Of a DNA stretch of 7,488 nucleotides, positions 1-5,604 are shown one piece after another. Position 1 is the first letter of the stretch. Every line of letters begins with the position of its first letter. The notes beneath the pieces were generated by a model. It did no database searches. It worked only from the letters and a program-made list of their open reading frames with translations, and was not told the origin of the DNA. The DNA comes from Nitrosotalea sp. Lineage in GTDB: Archaea > Thermoproteota > Nitrososphaeria > Nitrososphaerales > Nitrosopumilaceae. Position numbers and translations under genes: made by a program. The DNA is taken from assembly GCA_031296345.1 (NCBI GenBank), contig JARLFW010000069.1, positions 1-7,488 on the forward strand, written 5' to 3'.

Positions 1-25
1 AAAAATCATGAACGTAAATAGTATG

Positions 26-33
26 TTAAATAC
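26..33 (+). promoter_or_regulatory. Candidate TATA box for the hairpin RNA
   Basis: The sequence TTAAATAC is centred about 26 nt before position 56, where the GC-rich hairpin begins. That is the archaeal TATA-to-start distance seen repeatedly elsewhere in this window. The flank is AT-rich, so a chance match is possible; a second A/T-rich stretch lies at 47-54. Confidence 0.35.
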
Positions 34-55
34 TAGGATATTCTAGAATAAAATA

Positions 56-120
56 GCGGTAGGATGGCTGGCCAATGTGGACCTCCTGCAAGAGAACCTA
101 TCGGTCAACCGTTCTGCCGC
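56..120 (+). ncRNA. Candidate structured small RNA (65-nt imperfect hairpin)
   Basis: The segment folds on itself over its whole length. Positions 56-67 pair with 109-120 (12 bp), 69-73 with 103-107 (5 bp), 75-77 with 99-101, 79-80 with 97-98 and 83-85 with 92-94, leaving a CTGCAA loop. Between them are two 1x1 C/A mismatches, one bulged T and a small internal loop. Five pairs are G-U when read as plus-strand RNA and would be A-C mismatches on the minus strand; only the two C/A mismatches favour the other strand, so plus is preferred. GC is about 60 percent (39 of 65) in a strongly AT-rich setting. A TATA-like box lies one promoter distance upstream. It is not a tRNA and lacks a recognisable box H/ACA or C/D layout. 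Family and function are unknown. It could instead be a 3' hairpin of the converging AIPR transcript. Confidence 0.42.
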
Positions 121-134
121 ATTAATTTAAAATT

Positions 135-1892
135 CTAAAAAAGATCTTGGACTACTTTTTGGATGCTGGCAATCTCTTCTTCTTCTTGTTTTATCTTCTT
201 CTCTATTACACGAACCATGGAATCCTGCCAAACATGATGAGAGAAAAAGTTGTGATAGGTATTTGCAGCAGTCATCTCATCATCTACTACGGTATCTTCT
301 AGGAACTTGGTCACAATGGTATCTGTCAGCTTTAGGATACGCTGATTTAGCTTGACGCTTTTGAATATTGGCTCTAGCTTGGATATGTCTTCTTTAAAGT
401 CGTCCTTTGAAAGTAGAATCTTTTCATGGAGGACCTTGAAGTATACTGCTACAAAGAATAAAGTCGCATACCTCTTTGTCTTATGGCCTCCCTTCTTTCC
501 ATAGTTTAATGACTTTTTTGCATATTCCTTGATAAAATATGGATAAAGTAACAGTCTAAAATCATCCTTTAATTTCTCGTTAAAGACTTCATCATATTTA
601 CTACCTCTTGGTAAAAATTGTGCAGGAGAACTATATGCCTCAGTAGGTCGTTGCTCTGTTCCTGCAACAAAGGCCTGTATGGCGTCATTTGCTACAATGA
701 CTTTTTTGTGATTGTCTGGCAAATATTTATTGTAAATTGTATCACCAACAAACTCACTTTGATGTGATTTTGTCTTGGTATCAAAAGAGCCTCCTTGAAT
801 TTCATAAAAATAATGAATGTTTTCCATTTGTGACTTTATTGATTTATGAAAATCCATTAACGATACTAGATCTTTTCCTCTTACTGCATTCTGAGAGTTT
901 CTATATTTTGTTATGTTGTTCTGATCAAGCTCGTCTGCAGCTTTTATGATTGTGACAGTTATACTTCCATCCAAATTATGAGTACGTCTTGCATGGTCTA
1001 ATACAGAATTTGATGTCTGTGCCCCGTTTACTATTTGAGGTGAGTGTAGTACAATTGAATTGTCTTCTAATTCCTCAAAGTCGCTTACAACTATGGTTAT
1101 TCCATTGTTGTAATAGAAAAATTTGTGGGGCACTTCCTGTAAAGTTTCTCTTAATCCCTTGTTTACTGTAGTCTTGAACTGCATCCATTGTCTAATGTTT
1201 GATTCAAAGACATAGTCCTTATTCTTTGTAACAAAATTAGTAAGTTCTCTTAATTTTAAAATCCCTAAAAGTGTATTCTGGTATCTTAATTTAGTTTCAA
1301 GTTTGATGGATGCCTTTTTGCCAGCAGCTGGTTTTTTTATTCTATCCCAAAGTTTTCTAACTATAACATCTACATCATAAATTTCAACAGACTCAAAATT
1401 CTCATCTTCTACCTTTTGGTCAGTTACATAGATGCATTCAATCTTGAGATTTTTTTCCTGAATCTTTGTGACAAGATGTGCAAGTTCTGGACGCATCTTT
1501 GCGATATCTTTACCTTGCAATCTCTTGACATCTTCTCTGAATTTTACTATGGCTTCAATGGAATGAGATGTCCCATACTTTGACTGGAATAGATAGATCT
1601 TGTCTTCTGAAAAATCTACTGGTAGATACGCATCTATTCCTAGATCGTTTGCCCCATCAATTATTGCATCAGTTGCATCATCTTCAGTTGCCTCAAAAAC
1701 TCTAGTGAGTACCCATTGCAAAAAATTATGACCTTTCTCAACCTCATTTTGAGCACTTTCTGCATATTCTTTTATGCTGTCTTTGACATTTTGTACAAAA
1801 CCATCTAGCGGTTGACTGCTGGTATTCTGATATGAAATAGGTTTTGCACCTGGAATGTATTCTAGTAAATTATTACTTTCTGCCAAATTCAC
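135..1892 (-). CDS. AIPR-family protein with N-terminal nuclease-like motif (putative defence protein)
   Basis: This 585-aa protein matches the AIPR (abortive infection phage resistance) family by its NNGIT motif at residues 262-266, QIVNGAQT at 286-293 and the following ITKYRNSQNAVRGKDLVS segment (327-344). The N-terminal part contains D79-G80, GID (85-87), and QSK (103-105) on a predicted beta strand. This is the arrangement of Mrr-like PD-(D/E)XK nucleases, so a DNA-cleaving activity is inferred. No signal peptide or membrane segment is seen. The start is GTG at 1892; a TATA-like CTAAATA lies about 22 nt upstream, so the message is probably leaderless or nearly so. It lies directly downstream of tRNA-Cys on the same strand, a usual place for acquired genes. 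AIPR proteins are known from phage-defence and restriction-type settings. No partner methylase is visible here. The family call is firm; the phage-defence role is inferred. Confidence 0.85.
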   Translation of the reverse strand: MNLAESNNLLEYIPGAKPISYQNTSSQPLDGFVQNVKDSIKEYAESAQNEVEKGHNFLQWVLTRVFEATEDDATDAIIDGANDLGIDAYLPVDFSEDKIYLFQSKYGTSHSIEAIVKFREDVKRLQGKDIAKMRPELAHLVTKIQEKNLKIECIYVTDQKVEDENFESVEIYDVDVIVRKLWDRIKKPAAGKKASIKLETKLRYQNTLLGILKLRELTNFVTKNKDYVFESNIRQWMQFKTTVNKGLRETLQEVPHKFFYYNNGITIVVSDFEELEDNSIVLHSPQIVNGAQTSNSVLDHARRTHNLDGSITVTIIKAADELDQNNITKYRNSQNAVRGKDLVSLMDFHKSIKSQMENIHYFYEIQGGSFDTKTKSHQSEFVGDTIYNKYLPDNHKKVIVANDAIQAFVAGTEQRPTEAYSSPAQFLPRGSKYDEVFNEKLKDDFRLLLYPYFIKEYAKKSLNYGKKGGHKTKRYATLFFVAVYFKVLHEKILLSKDDFKEDISKLEPIFKSVKLNQRILKLTDTIVTKFLEDTVVDDEMTAANTYHNFFSHHVWQDSMVRVIEKKIKQEEEEIASIQKVVQDLF

Positions 1893-1940
1893 ACTAACTA
1901 CAAACTACCCTATTTAGAAAAGCGGGTTATTATGATATAA

Positions 1941-1946
1941 TAAAAA
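1941..1946 (-). terminator. Oligo-T run after tRNA-Cys
   Basis: On the minus strand a run of T immediately follows the tRNA discriminator base. Archaeal RNA polymerase terminates at such T-rich tracts without needing a hairpin. Confidence 0.5.
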
Positions 1947-2018
1947 AGGTGAGGAAGGGATTTGAACCCCTATAGATTCGCTTTGCAGGCGAACGCATAG
2001 CCACTCTGCCACCTCACC
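1947..2018 (-). tRNA. tRNA-Cys (anticodon GCA)
   Basis: Read on the minus strand, GGTGAGG pairs with CCTCACC as a 7-bp acceptor stem. The anticodon stem TTCGC/GCGAA encloses loop CTGCAAA, giving anticodon GCA (Cys). The T arm is AGGGG-TTCAAAT-CCCTT. The D arm is short (GCA/TGC) with a GG in its loop. The discriminator is U73, the expected identity base for tRNA-Cys. CCA is not encoded and no intron is present. A T6 run follows the 3' end and may act as terminator. It sits 41 nt after the histone gene on the same strand. A TATA-like GATTTAATT around 2044-2052 could be its own promoter, or it may be co-transcribed. Confidence 0.96.
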
Positions 2019-2059
2019 GCGATCAAAATGGCTTTATTTGAACAATTAAATCTTTTAGA

Positions 2060-2278
2060 TTAGAATTTTGAAAATTGCTTTGCTGCAAGTCTGATATCTT
2101 CTGATTTTATCGTCTTTCTACCTGCATGTACTGACATCTCCACTGCATTTTTTGCAATTGAACCACCAATCTCTTCTAGTATTCTTCTAAGCTCATTGGC
2201 TGATTCATCACTTACTCTTTCTGCACCTGCTTTTTTCAAAATCCTATACATTACAGAAAGACCAAATTCTGTTGTCAT
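2060..2278 (-). CDS. Archaeal histone
   Basis: This 72-aa protein is a complete minimal histone fold of three helices and two loops, the usual size for archaeal HMf-type histones, with no long tails. It shows the loop-1 region AGAERVSD (residues 17-24, Arg21 being the DNA-contacting arginine) and the loop-2 region AGRKTIKSEDIRLA (52-65), including the conserved Arg54-Lys55-Thr56 and the Asp61 that pairs with Arg64. It should form dimers that wrap and compact DNA. The start ATG at 2278 lies about 26 nt from the centre of TTTTAT (2301-2306), which predicts a leaderless mRNA. It is divergent from tatD and is followed on the same strand by tRNA-Cys. Confidence in the family is very high. Confidence 0.95.
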   Translation of the reverse strand: MTTEFGLSVMYRILKKAGAERVSDESANELRRILEEIGGSIAKNAVEMSVHAGRKTIKSEDIRLAAKQFSKF

Positions 2279-2300
2279 ACAATAAAACCAAAAAACCCCG

Positions 2301-2306
2301 ATAAAA
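2301..2306 (-). promoter_or_regulatory. TATA box of the histone gene
   Basis: TTTTAT on the minus strand is centred 25-26 nt upstream of the histone ATG, so transcription should begin at the start codon itself. Confidence 0.55.
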
Positions 2307-2340
2307 GACTTTGAGTGGAAAAAAACTATGCAAGGATCGA

Positions 2341-2348
2341 TTTATACA
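2341..2348 (+). promoter_or_regulatory. TATA box of tatD
   Basis: TTTATACA is a near-consensus archaeal TATA element. A start site 26 nt downstream would give a leader of about 9 nt before the ATG at 2380. An ATG-TGA at 2368 is in frame but closed by its own stop, which rules out a longer protein. Confidence 0.6.
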
Positions 2349-2379
2349 CACTATTTTGTGCTCAAATATGTGACTAACC

Positions 2380-3135
2380 ATGACCTGGCTGACTGATGCT
2401 CATATTCATCTATCAGACAACGAGTACTTGGCTGACCTAGAGTACATACTTACAGCCATGGATAGATTGAAGATTAAAGCATGCTGTGTTTCTATGGATA
2501 ATACAACTTCGCAATCCACACTTGAACTGGGTAAACGCAGTCCTCTGGTTTTGCCATTTATTGGAATTCATCCTGAAAAGGCAGATGATGATCTAAATGC
2601 AATGGTAGAATTGATTGGAAATAATTCTAATAAAATATCTGGAATTGGAGAGATTGGTCTTGACAAAACATATGTTTCAGACGAAGCCAGATTTTCAAGA
2701 CAAGTATTAGTGTTTCAAAAGATGCTCTCACTTGCAGAAAAATTAGGCAAACCTGTATCGATACATTCTAGAAAAACTCTAGATGAGATATTTTCCATAC
2801 TTCCATCTTATTCCATCAAAGGTGTTTTACTTCATTGGTTTTCTGGCAGCAAAAAGCAATTACAAAAAGCAATGGAACTAGGATGTTTTGTATCATATGG
2901 ACCAGCAATAGTTTATTCTCAAGACAAGCAAGTTCTTCTCACACTAACAGACTTGGACAAAATACTGCTTGAGACTGATGGACCTGTTAGATTCTCAAGA
3001 TGCTTTGGTCTGAAAACTGCACAAATAACATTTCTACCTAGTGTGCTTTTTTGTGCAGCTGGTATATTGAACAAGTCATATGATGAAATGTTACTGATTG
3101 CTGAAAAGAATGCTAGTTCGTACCTTGGTGTATAG
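2380..3135 (+). CDS. TatD-family metal-dependent hydrolase
   Basis: This 251-aa protein has the motif series of the TatD branch of the amidohydrolase superfamily. These are the HxH pair at residues 8-10 in DAHIHLSD, Glu91 in GIGEIGLD, His129 in SIHSRKTLDE, His152 in LLHWFSG, and Asp200 in LLETDGP. Together they form a two-metal site in a TIM barrel. Family members are Mg-dependent 3'-5' DNA exonucleases or related phosphodiesterases, cytoplasmic and linked to DNA repair or turnover; the exact substrate here cannot be read from sequence. Length is normal for the family (about 250-265 aa). The promoter of eS17 begins one base after its stop codon, so the two genes are closely packed but probably transcribed separately. 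Confidence 0.9.
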   Translation: MTWLTDAHIHLSDNEYLADLEYILTAMDRLKIKACCVSMDNTTSQSTLELGKRSPLVLPFIGIHPEKADDDLNAMVELIGNNSNKISGIGEIGLDKTYVSDEARFSRQVLVFQKMLSLAEKLGKPVSIHSRKTLDEIFSILPSYSIKGVLLHWFSGSKKQLQKAMELGCFVSYGPAIVYSQDKQVLLTLTDLDKILLETDGPVRFSRCFGLKTAQITFLPSVLFCAAGILNKSYDEMLLIAEKNASSYLGV

Positions 3136-3136
3136 G

Positions 3137-3145
3137 TATAAAAAA
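3137..3145 (+). promoter_or_regulatory. TATA box of eS17
   Basis: TATAAAAAA starts two bases after the tatD stop codon and its TATAAA core is centred about 27 nt before the GTG at 3167, which predicts leaderless translation of eS17 and supports the GTG start. Confidence 0.65.
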
Positions 3146-3166
3146 CCCCTTTAGGCAATCAAGTCA

Positions 3167-3427
3167 GTGAATAGAATCAAAAAGATCTCCTTAGAACTGA
3201 TGACTACTTATAAAGGAAAATTTGATAATAATTTTGCACACAACAAACAGGTTCTCAATGAAGTTGCTATAGTGCGTTCTAAAGGTCTCAAGAATGAAAT
3301 CGCAGGTTACATTTCTACATATATTAAACGAGAACTTGAGGCAAAACAAGAAAAGGAATCTGAAACAGTTGCTCACAACGAACCTGTTGATGAGACTGAA
3401 GAGATTGAAGAGCAAATACTCAACTAA
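3167..3427 (+). CDS. rps17e: Ribosomal protein eS17
   Basis: The first 57 of 86 residues align by eye with eS17 (S17e), a small-subunit protein of archaea and eukaryotes absent from bacteria. Recognisable are the basic N-terminus NRIKK, the NK-x-VLNEVAIVRSKGLKNEIAGYI core (residues 26-49) and the IKRE end. The start is GTG, supported by the TATA box 27 nt upstream and by family proteins beginning directly at this basic segment. From about residue 58 there is an acidic, Glu-rich tail ending DETEEIEEQILN, making it longer than the usual archaeal protein of some 60-70 aa. The tail is probably disordered; its role is unknown. A T6 run follows the stop. Confidence 0.92.
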   Translation: MNRIKKISLELMTTYKGKFDNNFAHNKQVLNEVAIVRSKGLKNEIAGYISTYIKRELEAKQEKESETVAHNEPVDETEEIEEQILN

Positions 3428-3428
3428 G

Positions 3429-3434
3429 TTTTTT
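3429..3434 (+). terminator. T-run terminator after eS17
   Basis: Six T residues start two bases after the eS17 stop codon and precede the next promoter, as expected for archaeal T-tract termination. Confidence 0.45.
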
Positions 3435-3445
3435 ACAAAAATCCA

Positions 3446-3451
3446 ATATAC
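3446..3451 (+). promoter_or_regulatory. TATA box of the MoaD-Cgi121 fusion gene
   Basis: ATATAC is centred 25 nt before the ATG at 3473, predicting a leaderless mRNA. Confidence 0.5.
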
Positions 3452-3472
3452 GCCAATACTTCTTTTGATAAT

Positions 3473-4252
3473 ATGATAACTGTCAAGTTACTGGGAGGTG
3501 CCAAAAAGTCATTCTCATCCGATAAACTTGAGATTGAAAGTGACCTTATGACAATATCTGATCTATTGGACCATCTTGAAAAATCCACTCCAAAAAATCT
3601 GTCACATCTTGATCCTAACAATATTTTAGTTGCAGTAAATGGCATAGATTCATCTGCATTGCAAGGAAAAGAGACTTTGCTGAAGGGTGGAGATGTCATT
3701 AGTATAATTCCACTAGTTCATGGCGGAAGATCAAAGAGGATACAATTTGGCATAATGAAAAATATTGTAGAGTTGGTCCGACTAAAAAAAACTACAGAAG
3801 ATCCAATTAGATTTATCGAGTCACTCCGAGAGAAATATCCAAATCTTGTCATCCAAGGAATTGTAGCATCACATGTCTTGAATGTAGAACATGTAAAAAA
3901 GACAGCTGCCATTTCGTTGGCTGCTCAAAAAGCAGGTACCTTATTTTCTAATAAAATTGAGACTGATATTCTAATGAGATTTGCGTGTACCAGACAAATT
4001 AGTGATGCAATTTCCAAAGTAGGTGTAAAAAAGAATGCAGATTCCATATTGATGATAATTGGAAAAAAATCATACATTGAAAAACTATTTAATCAAATTG
4101 AGGAACTTTTAGAAGACAATGTTTTTTCAAAAGATAATTCTAAATTAATCCAAAAAGAATTTGGAATAACAAAAAAGCAACTTGATTGTGTGATTTCTAA
4201 AACACCATTGGAAGATCTACTTGCAGAAAAGTCTGCAACCTTATTCCATTGA
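3473..4252 (+). CDS. MoaD/ThiS-like ubiquitin-fold domain fused to KEOPS subunit Cgi121
   Basis: This 259-aa protein has two parts. Residues 1-85 look like a MoaD/ThiS beta-grasp sulfur carrier: strand MITVKLLGG, a helix around ISDLLDHLE (28-36), NNILVAVNG (49-57), and the GGDVISIIPLVHGG end, with Gly84-Gly85 where a free carrier would terminate. Residues 87-259 match Cgi121: IQGIVASHVLNVEHV (127-141), AAISLAAQKAGTLFSNKIETDILM (145-168), the signature ACTRQISDAISKVGVKKNADSILMII (171-196) and the C-terminal EFGI..KQL and LEDLLAEKSATL segment. Cgi121 binds Bud32 and the tRNA 3' end in KEOPS, which makes t6A37. The converging sua5 gene supplies the KEOPS substrate. The 3' end overlaps the THUMP gene by 12 nt. 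Whether the protein is cut after Gly85 to release a Urm1/MoaD-like modifier is unknown. No separate promoter for the Cgi121 part is evident. Confidence 0.85.
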   Translation: MITVKLLGGAKKSFSSDKLEIESDLMTISDLLDHLEKSTPKNLSHLDPNNILVAVNGIDSSALQGKETLLKGGDVISIIPLVHGGRSKRIQFGIMKNIVELVRLKKTTEDPIRFIESLREKYPNLVIQGIVASHVLNVEHVKKTAAISLAAQKAGTLFSNKIETDILMRFACTRQISDAISKVGVKKNADSILMIIGKKSYIEKLFNQIEELLEDNVFSKDNSKLIQKEFGITKKQLDCVISKTPLEDLLAEKSATLFH

Positions 4253-4762
4253 ATCTCGCTTGAGCTTTAACGTACTTACAACATCTTCTTCTTTTAGTAT
4301 TGAAACGCCTGTAATACCGCCCATTATCTGAATCATGACATTCCAGTCATAGGATTCTAGAGACACCTTGTTTGGAATTATGCCTGCAACTAAATCTATT
4401 AGTTCTTTTGAGGAGATATCTGAGCCTCTTTTTTCAATTGTAATTCTGTATGCGTCTGTATCTTTCATTATTTTTATTTGGCTTCTCACACTTTCTACTA
4501 TATTCTCAAGACTAGACGAAGTGGATTGCCTAATTGGAATGAATCTATGGCAATATCTCATTCTCCATGGCTCATCAAGAGTTATCTTTTTGATTTCAGC
4601 TATGACAACAAAAGGATCGATTATGGTGTCTACCCAAACTATTCCTGAAAAACTTGACTTGCCTATTCTTGGAGACTCGTCTCCAAGTTCTTGAATAATT
4701 TCTGCAATTTCATCACACGCTTCTTCTTCCATGTGTCTACTACAGGTTGCAATCAAATTCAA
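4241..4762 (-). CDS. THUMP-domain protein (Tan1/THUMPD1-like)
   Basis: This 173-aa protein begins NLIATCSRHMEEEACDEI, the N-terminal strand-helix of stand-alone THUMP proteins. Residues 68-160 form the THUMP core (RYCHRFIPI, LENIVESV, YRITIEKRGSDISSKELIDLV, NVMIQIMGGITGVSIL). THUMP binds the tRNA acceptor/3' end; Tan1-type proteins are adapters for the N4-acetylcytidine-12 acetyltransferase. No catalytic domain is attached. The TTG at 4762 is chosen because it keeps the conserved N-terminus, overlaps the sua5 stop as TTGA, and has GGAG 8 nt upstream; an ATG at codon 11 (4732) would cut into the conserved segment. The operon with sua5 makes a tRNA-modification role likely. Its stop lies inside the end of the convergent Cgi121 gene. 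Confidence 0.82.
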   Translation of the reverse strand: MNLIATCSRHMEEEACDEIAEIIQELGDESPRIGKSSFSGIVWVDTIIDPFVVIAEIKKITLDEPWRMRYCHRFIPIRQSTSSSLENIVESVRSQIKIMKDTDAYRITIEKRGSDISSKELIDLVAGIIPNKVSLESYDWNVMIQIMGGITGVSILKEEDVVSTLKLKRDSME

Positions 4763-5349
4763 ACCAAAGACTCCGATTTTATTTTACCTTCCCTTACTAT
4801 TTTTAATTCATTACCTTCAAACTGTATTATTGTAGATTCTCCAGGATTGACAATTTTTCCTCCATCTAATAATACGTCATAGCCTGTGAATTTACCTATT
4901 ATTCCCCTTGAATCATTAAATGAAGACTGCCCAGAAAAATTTGCGCTAGTCCCCACAAGTAATTTACATTCTTTTAAAAGAGCAAGCATACAAGGATGAT
5001 TTGGAACTCTAACTGCAATCTTACCTTCAAGACCAAGCGATTCTTCAATTTTTTTGTCTTTGACTTTGAGAATTAATGTAAGGGGACCAGGCCAAAATTT
5101 ATCTGAGATTTTTTCTGAATTTTCATCAAGATAAGCAATCTCTTTTATCTCTTCTTTAGAATATGCAAGAACAGGAAGTTGTTTTGTTTTCTCCCTGCCT
5201 TTAATTTTGTATATTTTGTTAATTGCATCTTTATTGTATGGATCGCACCCTATTCCATAAACAGTATCGGTAGGAAATACGACAACTCCTCCTTTTTTTA
5301 TGGAATCATATGCAACTTTAATTCCTCTCTCATTGCAAGGTAGGATCAT
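4759..5349 (-). CDS. sua5: L-threonylcarbamoyladenylate synthase (Sua5/YrdC/TsaC family)
   Basis: The 196-aa protein contains the YrdC fold motifs: KGGVVVFPTDTVYGIGCDPYN (residues 19-39), KIKGREKTKQLPVL (48-61), FWPGPLTLIL (85-94), IAVRVPNHP (111-119), LVGTSANFSGQSS (131-143) and the NPGESTII turn (168-175). The enzyme condenses threonine, bicarbonate and ATP to threonylcarbamoyl-AMP, which KEOPS transfers to A37 of ANN-decoding tRNAs (t6A). Length corresponds to the YrdC domain alone, without the C-terminal Sua5 extension domain. The ATG at 5349 has an A/T-rich TAATTTA about 25 nt upstream, consistent with a leaderless mRNA. It is the first gene of the sua5-THUMP pair and converges with the Cgi121 fusion gene, so three t6A/tRNA-modification genes are together. 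Function is assigned with high confidence. Confidence 0.93.
   Translation of the reverse strand: MILPCNERGIKVAYDSIKKGGVVVFPTDTVYGIGCDPYNKDAINKIYKIKGREKTKQLPVLAYSKEEIKEIAYLDENSEKISDKFWPGPLTLILKVKDKKIEESLGLEGKIAVRVPNHPCMLALLKECKLLVGTSANFSGQSSFNDSRGIIGKFTGYDVLLDGGKIVNPGESTIIQFEGNELKIVREGKIKSESLV
4771..4774 (-). promoter_or_regulatory. Shine-Dalgarno-like GGAG of the THUMP gene
   Basis: GGAG on the minus strand lies 8 nt before the TTG start, inside the end of sua5. It supports the TTG start and coupled translation from the operon mRNA. Confidence 0.45.
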
Positions 5350-5395
5350 ATTTTTTGGGGTGTTTAATAGTAAATTATCTCTTCTTATGAAAATG

Positions 5396-5402
5396 ATATA
5401 AG
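5396..5402 (+). promoter_or_regulatory. TATA box of the 33-aa Cys-rich gene
   Basis: ATATAAG is centred 26 nt before the ATG at 5425. It is the best reason to regard that tiny ORF as expressed, from a leaderless mRNA. Confidence 0.55.
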
Positions 5403-5424
5403 ATTGGAATGCGTATTGTACCAG

Positions 5425-5526
5425 ATGGAAGAAGTATCACAATGCCAATGTCCTCCTGGTGGAGAAACATATGAAGACGAAGATGGAATGAAAATCTGCG
5501 TTTCATGTGACGGTTGGGTAGCATAA
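5425..5526 (+). CDS. Tiny Cys-rich (zinc-knuckle-like) protein, 33 aa
   Basis: This ATG-to-TAA reading frame encodes 33 residues with CQC at 7-9 and CVSC at 25-28, separated by an acidic linker (ETYEDEDG). A C-x-C plus C-x2-C set can bind one zinc or iron ion. The ATG lies exactly one promoter distance from an ATATAAG box, so the protein would be translated from a leaderless mRNA. It is divergent from sua5 with 75 nt between the start codons, and is followed by another small gene on the same strand that has its own TATA box. I do not recognise the family; an alternative is chance, but four paired cysteines in 33 codons with a matching promoter argue for a real gene. Confidence 0.62.
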   Translation: MEEVSQCQCPPGGETYEDEDGMKICVSCDGWVA

Positions 5527-5574
5527 AATCAACCAGTTAAGGTGGCAAATAGTAATGTCAATACTGTGCAAGTC

Positions 5575-5581
5575 TTTTATA
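5575..5581 (+). promoter_or_regulatory. TATA box of the 31-aa acidic gene
   Basis: TTTTATA is centred 27 nt before the ATG at 5605, predicting a leaderless mRNA. Confidence 0.55.
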
Positions 5582-5604
5582 GGAAAATATTTTCTGTGAA
5601 TAAT

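Noticed and set aside
56..120. tRNA or H/ACA guide RNA
   Set aside because: The ends pair like an acceptor stem, but there is no T arm with TTC loop or anticodon arm, no ACA box after the stem, and no guide pocket or kink-turn; pairing instead runs the full length as one hairpin.
64..138. 24-codon ATG frame (MAGQCGPPAREP...) across the GC-rich element
   Set aside because: It coincides with a near-complete RNA hairpin, which explains the base composition better, and its ATG is only about 8 nt after the predicted RNA start; no protein family is recognised.
737..949. Plus-strand open frames at 737-949 and 989-1171
   Set aside because: They lie opposite the AIPR gene, with Cys/Leu/Phe-rich composition typical of antisense shadows and no promoter.
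2285..2300. Short C4/G4 plus A6/T6 tracts between TATA and start at histone, eS17 (3141-3150) and sua5 (5351-5360)
   Set aside because: Orientation and position differ among the three promoters, so a shared regulatory motif is not supported.
2919..3158. Minus-strand open frame inside tatD and similar frames at 3191-3415, 3433-3699, 3718-3912
   Set aside because: Each is antisense to a well-supported gene and shows no motif.
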